Source of the DNA: Phycisphaerales bacterium
Lineage (GTDB): Bacteria; Planctomycetota; Phycisphaerae; Sedimentisphaerales; Anaerobacaceae
Assembly: GCA_011057845.1 (NCBI GenBank)
Contig: DSDB01000577.1
Location: forward strand, 1 to 10,782
Length of the DNA stretch: 10,782 bases
Direction: 5' to 3'
Shown here: positions 7,341 to 10,782 of the stretch, piece by piece
Layout: each line of letters opens with the position of its first letter
Position numbering within the stretch: the stretch's first letter is position 1
The notes under the pieces: generated by a model
Seen by the model: the letters and a program-made list of their open reading frames with translations, nothing else
The model's database searches: none
Told to the model about the DNA's origin: nothing
Made by a program: the position numbers and the translations under genes

Positions 7341-8054
7341 TCAAAATGACGCCAATAAGTACAAACCTGCGCAGACCAGCAGCACCCCGGCAACGGTTCG
7401 GATCGCCGAATCGGCCTTCTGCATCTTGAGCGATGCCTTCCCAAACGATACGCCCAAGAGAATGGCTGCCAGCGGCAGGCTGAATCCGACCCCAAAAGCG
7501 GCCATGAGGATCATGCCCCACAGGATTCGCCCCATCAGGATGCTGGCGCCGATGACGATGTAGATGCCCGGATTGCAGGGCAACGAAACGGCCGCCACAC
7601 CACCGCCAAGAAACAGGCCTCCCAATGCCGCACCCATCTTTCCACGGGCGGCGGAGCGATCCTCTTTCGCAGCGCGTTTCGGCAGGCTCAAGGGCAGCAG
7701 CTTCAATGTTGCCAACCCAAAGAACACCGCCACGACTCCGGCGAACAGTTTCCAGTACCGTCCAAGAAACGCCTGCGCCGCCTGGCCGATCAGCCCGGCC
7801 ACAAACCCAAGGATAATCAACGCCAGCGTGGTGCCGGCAAGGAACCGGGCCGCCGAGACCAACGCCGCGCGGCGATTGGCGTCCTGCCTCGTGCCCGAGT
7901 AGGCCACGAGCACACCCATCGCCGGCAAGGTGCAGCAGGCACTGGCGACGGCGCTGACCAGTCCCAGCAGAAAAGCCAACGGCAACCCTGCCGGCCCCGT
8001 GCCGGCCGTTTGCAGCGCATCGGTGATGGTCTTAACCATGTCGGTCAATTGCAC
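7341..8054 (-). CDS. CcdA/DsbD-gamma-type transmembrane thiol-disulfide electron carrier
   Basis: CcdA-type proteins carry reducing equivalents from cytoplasmic thioredoxin across the membrane to extracytoplasmic thiol proteins. The 237-residue product has about six hydrophobic segments. Two membrane cysteine sites, ACCTLPAMG (Cys40-Cys41) and SLPCNPGIY (Cys160), occupy the places of the two redox cysteines of DsbD-gamma/CcdA, each next to a Pro as in the family. The start is a GTG at 8054: GGGAG lies just upstream, and the alternative ATG at 8039 has no ribosome-binding site. The GTG overlaps the end of the preceding gene by 10 bp. That gene encodes a membrane-anchored thioredoxin-like protein, a natural redox partner. 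A DsbD-family membership is well supported; the exact partner is inference. Confidence 0.88.
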   Translation of the reverse strand: MQLTDMVKTITDALQTAGTGPAGLPLAFLLGLVSAVASACCTLPAMGVLVAYSGTRQDANRRAALVSAARFLAGTTLALIILGFVAGLIGQAAQAFLGRYWKLFAGVVAVFFGLATLKLLPLSLPKRAAKEDRSAARGKMGAALGGLFLGGGVAAVSLPCNPGIYIVIGASILMGRILWGMILMAAFGVGFSLPLAAILLGVSFGKASLKMQKADSAIRTVAGVLLVCAGLYLLASF

Positions 8055-8725
8055 GCTCCCGGGGCGCAGCCGGACGGGCCACAGTCGCCGGCGTTTGATG
8101 CAGCGACGAATCCCTGGATGAGTTTCGCCTCCGTGATGTCGCCGGAGACGGGTATCATCCCTCGTCCTTTGACCGCGGCCAGAACACCCGGCACGGGCAT
8201 CTGTGCCGCAAGCATGTCGTGATCACGAGTCCCTGCCTTCAGCGTGAACGAGTCGATCTTGAATCCCTGAGACCCAATCCTCTTGGCGGCACTTTCTATG
8301 GCCGTCGCGGGCGGATTGCCGGATGCCCCGTCCTTGCCGGGCACATATACAAAGACGGCATCGGTTGCCGTAGCCAGGGTATTCAGATCCGAAAGCGATC
8401 CGATCTCCCTGCCAACAAACGAAACCGGTATCCTGGCGGTTTCGACCGTCGGCGTGGGCGAAACGCTCTCGCCCGGCGGCGTCTGTGCCACTATGGGCGA
8501 AACAAAGACGGCCGCGTCCGGCGGGTCTTGCGCCTCATGGGTCTTGATCACGGCCCGCGCCACCAGTGCCACGGCGACAAGCAGCACGATCGTCCCCAGA
8601 ATCACGCGCTTTCGCCTTAACGGTCCGCCGGCGTGGCAATCGCATCCCGGAGCACAGCTCGAGGCCTGTTGCTTCAGCACTTCCATGTTGTCAGTCTCTT
8701 TTCGGTCTTGATTCGATGAACTCAT
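8045..8725 (-). CDS. Membrane-anchored thioredoxin-like protein with Cys-rich ends
   Basis: The product has 226 residues. An N-terminal cytoplasmic segment with SSCAPGCDC (Cys24, 28, 30) is followed by RRKR and one transmembrane helix (about 41-60). A Pro/Thr-rich linker (about 80-100) leads to an extracytoplasmic domain (about 105-212). Its DAVFVYVPGKDG strand and QMPVPGVLAAVKGRG segment resemble a thioredoxin fold with its cis-Pro near Pro179. The usual CxxC is absent: VPGKDG stands where it would be. The C-terminus DCGPSGCAPGAC adds Cys215, 220 and 225. Start choice: AGGAG at 8735-8739 region serves ATGs at 8731 and 8725; spacing (8 bases) favours 8725, although 8731 (two residues longer) is possible. 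A longer frame to 8833 would overlap ArsM and is unlikely. The function is unknown. Coupling with the next gene (CcdA-like) suggests thiol relay or As(III) binding. Confidence 0.8.
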   Translation of the reverse strand: MSSSNQDRKETDNMEVLKQQASSCAPGCDCHAGGPLRRKRVILGTIVLLVAVALVARAVIKTHEAQDPPDAAVFVSPIVAQTPPGESVSPTPTVETARIPVSFVGREIGSLSDLNTLATATDAVFVYVPGKDGASGNPPATAIESAAKRIGSQGFKIDSFTLKAGTRDHDMLAAQMPVPGVLAAVKGRGMIPVSGDITEAKLIQGFVAASNAGDCGPSGCAPGACN

Positions 8726-8750
8726 GGTCATTTCTCCTGAATCCTGGGCC

Positions 8751-9866
8751 TCACGAACAACAACTCTTTCCATCCGGCGATGTCCGGCCGGTACAACAAA
8801 CTGGCTTATCCTGCGTCGACGAATCCAACACACTCTTGGTAAAAGCCGTCATGGCAGACATAGATCCTTTCTCAACCTGATGGCCGACAGCGATGGCCTC
8901 CCGAACCTCTTGCTCGTCTATCCCTATCTGCCTGGCCTTGTCCACGTGATAGGTCAGACAGGGCTGGCAATGTGCCGTAACAGACGCCCCGATGGCGATC
9001 AGTTCCTTGATATGTGCCGTTAACGTCAGGGTCGGCTTGGCTGCTGTGATATTGAGACTCGTCACGTAGTCTCCCGCTTTCGCTCCTTCGGGCAGGTGTT
9101 CGACGACTCTGCGGTACAGTGGATCGTTCCAATCTACCATGGCGTCCACATATCCCGGCTTGGGTGTCAGTTGTATCTCGATCAGTCCCGACGCCTCAGC
9201 CATCGCACGTGTCTCATCCACCAGCACCGCCCCGGCGATGCAGCCGATGAGAGACTCGACCATATCCCGGATCTCCATCGGCAAAGGCTTGAGCAGGGCC
9301 AGATCGGAGATGGCGACCCGTCCACCGGGCTTCAGCACGCGTCCAATCTCCCGCCAGACCTGTGGTTTGTCCGGTGAGAGGTTCAGGACGCAGTTGGAGA
9401 TCACCACGTCCACGCTGGCGTCAGCCAATGGCAGATGCTCGATTTCGCCCAGACGGAATTCGACATTGTGCAGACCTGTGTGCTTGTGGTACACGGGAAT
9501 ACCTTGGCGTGCCTTGCTTACCATATCGGGCGTCATGTCCACGCCAATCACGCGTCCCATCGGACCAACCTTCGGGCCCGCGATGAAAGCGTCGAAACCT
9601 CCACCACTGCCCAAGTCCAGGACCACCTGTCCGGGTTTGAGCTCGGCAATGGCGGTCGGATTGCCGCAGGATAGACCCATGTTGGCCCCGTCGGGCAGTG
9701 TCTTGAGTTCGTCGGCCGTGTAGCCGATTGCCTGGGCAAGCCTATCGGGCGACGAGGAGCCACAGCAGGATGAAGGACCGGCGCAGCAGCCGGACCCACT
9801 CCTGGCTATCTCCGCGTATCCCCGCCGGACAGTGTCTCTGATGCTTTCGCTTGGGTCGCTGGTCAT
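8751..9866 (-). CDS. arsM: Arsenite methyltransferase ArsM fused to a C-terminal AhpD-like CxxC domain
   Basis: ArsM transfers methyl groups from S-adenosylmethionine to thiol-bound As(III), forming methylated arsenicals. Residues about 1-275 are the methyltransferase. The SAM motif is DLGSGGG (84-90). Conserved As(III)-binding cysteines are Cys67 (GLSCGNP), Cys159 (SNCVLNLSPDK) and Cys209 (IGCIAGA), matching Cys72, 174 and 224 of the algal enzyme. An extra CC-x5-CC cluster (27-28, 34-35) is near the N-terminus. Residues about 280-347 form an AhpD/carboxymuconolactone-decarboxylase-like domain with the exact E-x11-C-x2-C-x3-H pattern (Glu288, Cys300, Cys303, His307). The tail has two more CC pairs (357-358, 369-370). 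AAGGAA precedes the ATG at 9866. It lies 12 bp after arsC. The CxxC could supply the reducing thiols the methylation cycle needs; that is inference. Confidence 0.95.
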   Translation of the reverse strand: MTSDPSESIRDTVRRGYAEIARSGSGCCAGPSSCCGSSSPDRLAQAIGYTADELKTLPDGANMGLSCGNPTAIAELKPGQVVLDLGSGGGFDAFIAGPKVGPMGRVIGVDMTPDMVSKARQGIPVYHKHTGLHNVEFRLGEIEHLPLADASVDVVISNCVLNLSPDKPQVWREIGRVLKPGGRVAISDLALLKPLPMEIRDMVESLIGCIAGAVLVDETRAMAEASGLIEIQLTPKPGYVDAMVDWNDPLYRRVVEHLPEGAKAGDYVTSLNITAAKPTLTLTAHIKELIAIGASVTAHCQPCLTYHVDKARQIGIDEQEVREAIAVGHQVEKGSMSAMTAFTKSVLDSSTQDKPVCCTGRTSPDGKSCCS

Positions 9867-9878
9867 GCAGGTTCCTTA

Positions 9879-10316
9879 TCAGTGTTCCTCAAGTGCCTGG
9901 GGCAGTTTCTCGACGAAGGCCCGGATTTCGTCCCGGACGCGGCGGTATATGTCGAGGGCCTGCTGCTCCGTCGAGGCTTGCCGGGCAAGCCGGGGCGGGT
10001 CGTCGAAGCCGACGTGGATGACTCTCGTGCGGCCGGGGAAGATGGGGCACGATTCGTGGGCGTTGTCGCAGACCGTCACGACATAATCGAATTGGACTTC
10101 AGATAAGTCCTTGAGATGCTTGGACTTATGGCCGGAAATATCGACGCCCGCCTCCGCCATCACCTTGACGGCATTGGGGTTTAGACCGTGGGTCTCGATG
10201 CCGGCTGAATACGACTCAAACACGTCGCCCTTGAGGTGGCGGGCCCAGCCTTCGGCCATCTGGCTGCGGCAGGAATTACCGGTGCACAGGAACAGGATGC
10301 GTGTTTTGTCCGGCAT
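9879..10316 (-). CDS. arsC: Arsenate reductase ArsC, thioredoxin-coupled (LMW-PTPase fold)
   Basis: It reduces As(V) to As(III) in the cytoplasm so that it can be methylated or exported. The 145-residue product carries the phosphatase-like P-loop CTGNSCR (Cys11 to Arg17) near the N-terminus. The two further redox cysteines are in TVCDNAHESCP (Cys83 and Cys90), matching Cys10, 82 and 89 of the S. aureus enzyme. The catalytic Asp is in FDDPP (105-106). This triad of cysteines marks the thioredoxin-dependent class, not the glutaredoxin class. The ATG at 10316 has AGAGG about eight bases upstream and follows the arsR stop by 2 bp. The frame extends further upstream but that part overlaps arsR. 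Confidence 0.97.
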   Translation of the reverse strand: MPDKTRILFLCTGNSCRSQMAEGWARHLKGDVFESYSAGIETHGLNPNAVKVMAEAGVDISGHKSKHLKDLSEVQFDYVVTVCDNAHESCPIFPGRTRVIHVGFDDPPRLARQASTEQQALDIYRRVRDEIRAFVEKLPQALEEH

Positions 10317-10318
10317 GG

Positions 10319-10717
10319 TTATGCCTCTTTGGGTTTGTTTGACTCGATGGGTGTTTCCGGCGTGCAGACGGGCACCGGGCCCTTCGTGGGGCCGCAGGAG
10401 GCGGATGCGAGCTTCTGGCGGTCGGCCTGGGGGATGGGCTGGTCGGCGAGGCAGTCGCGGAAGCACCCTTGCAGGCACTTTTCGAGTGTGTTCCGGGGTT
10501 CACAGAGACTGTAGAACATCCAGGTGCCCTCGCGTCGGACCTGGACAAGACCGGCCGACCGCATGATACCCAGATGCCTCGATATCCTGAACTCCGGGGC
10601 CTCCAGGGCCTCAGCGAGTTGGCAGACGCAGGTCTCGCCCTCGGCCGCCAGTAGGATCGCCAGCCGCAGCCGCGTCGGCTCCGCCAAGACCTTGAACAGT
10701 GCTGCTTCGTCTTCCAT
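10319..10717 (-). CDS. arsR: ArsR-family As(III)-responsive repressor with Cys-rich C-terminus
   Basis: A 132-residue winged-helix repressor, first gene of the operon. FKVLAEPTRLRLAILL (8-23) begins the domain. ETCVCQLAEAL (28-38) is the ELCVC-type As(III) sensor box with Cys30 and Cys32, and FRISRHLGIMRSAGLV (43-58) is the recognition helix region. The C-terminal third adds Cys72, 81, 85, 89, 108 and 118, including a C-x3-C-x3-C run, and ends with a low-complexity tail. The start at ATG 10717 is supported by AAGGAA upstream (10725-10730) and by the usual family N-terminus. The frame extends to 10762 but without a ribosome site. It probably binds the region 10718-10782 and controls the whole - strand operon. 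Confidence 0.95.
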   Translation of the reverse strand: MEDEAALFKVLAEPTRLRLAILLAAEGETCVCQLAEALEAPEFRISRHLGIMRSAGLVQVRREGTWMFYSLCEPRNTLEKCLQGCFRDCLADQPIPQADRQKLASASCGPTKGPVPVCTPETPIESNKPKEA

Positions 10718-10782
10718 TCTGGGTTCCTTAGCTATCTGCATATCTGTACATACACGCAACAATAGCCGAAGACGTTCCCTAA
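10718..10782 (-). promoter_or_regulatory. Putative ars operon promoter/operator region
   Basis: The 65 bases before arsR are AT-richer than the genes. They contain a near-perfect tandem 8-bp repeat, TATCTGCA / TATCTGTA (10733-10748), and an overlapping partial dyad (TGTACATACA). On the - strand a TTGTTG lies at about 10757-10762, about 17-18 bases before weak -10-like sequences. ArsR operators are usually imperfect dyads at this place, so a self-regulated promoter is expected. The exact boxes cannot be settled by eye, and the region may continue past the window edge. Confidence 0.4.

Noticed and set aside
8726..8833. Longer N-terminus for the thioredoxin-like protein
   Set aside because: The extension is Arg-rich, overlaps the arsM 3' end and precedes an AGGAG-ATG start that fits well.
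1..10782. CRISPR array, complete insertion sequence, rRNA
   Set aside because: No regularly spaced repeats, no transposase frames with terminal inverted repeats and no rRNA-like sequence were seen on either strand.

Overview
The window looks like a piece of a GC-rich bacterial chromosome, most likely a planctomycete of the Phycisphaerae type. That placement is an inference from memory. It rests mainly on the large protein at 1150-2979, whose layout (an excisionase-like helix-turn-helix, a very acidic repetitive middle containing a GSGSGLLDLS / DDTSLGGILDEIY stretch, and C-terminal membrane helices) I associate with that group. The integrase remnant also resembles planctomycete integrases.

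Left part (1-3328) is ordinary chromosome. It holds the 3' part of truD (tRNA pseudouridine-13 synthase) on the + strand, a hairpin between convergent genes, the HTH/acidic/membrane protein on the - strand with a clear sigma70-like promoter, and a tRNA-Pro(TGG) gene on the + strand with its own sigma70-like promoter.

Middle part (3329-3924) has no intact gene. It carries the decayed 3' end of a tyrosine recombinase on the - strand, whose reading frame runs into the tRNA-Pro gene in antisense. This is the usual geometry of an element integrated at the 3' end of a tRNA. A perfect tandem 10-bp repeat with a palindromic core lies just past the end of acr3. I read this stretch as the scar of a genomic-island boundary.

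Right part (3925-10717) is one tightly packed - strand operon for arsenic resistance, in transcription order: arsR repressor, thioredoxin-type arsC arsenate reductase, an ArsM As(III) methyltransferase fused to an AhpD-like CxxC domain, a membrane-anchored thioredoxin-like protein without a CxxC but with Cys-rich ends, a CcdA/DsbD-type transmembrane electron carrier, a 62-residue Cys-rich protein, a P1B-type metal ATPase without an N-terminal metal-binding domain, and the Acr3 arsenite exporter. Adjacent genes overlap or lie 2-60 bp apart.

The recognised core (ArsR, ArsC, ArsM, Acr3) reduces As(V), methylates As(III) and exports it. The four middle genes and the ArsM fusion add a thiol-redox and metal-transport layer that textbook ars operons lack. 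CC, CG or CGP cysteine clusters recur in several unrelated proteins of the operon. The best candidate for a poorly described system is this redox module: the AhpD domain on ArsM, CcdA, the thioredoxin-like protein and the Cys-rich peptide/ATPase pair.
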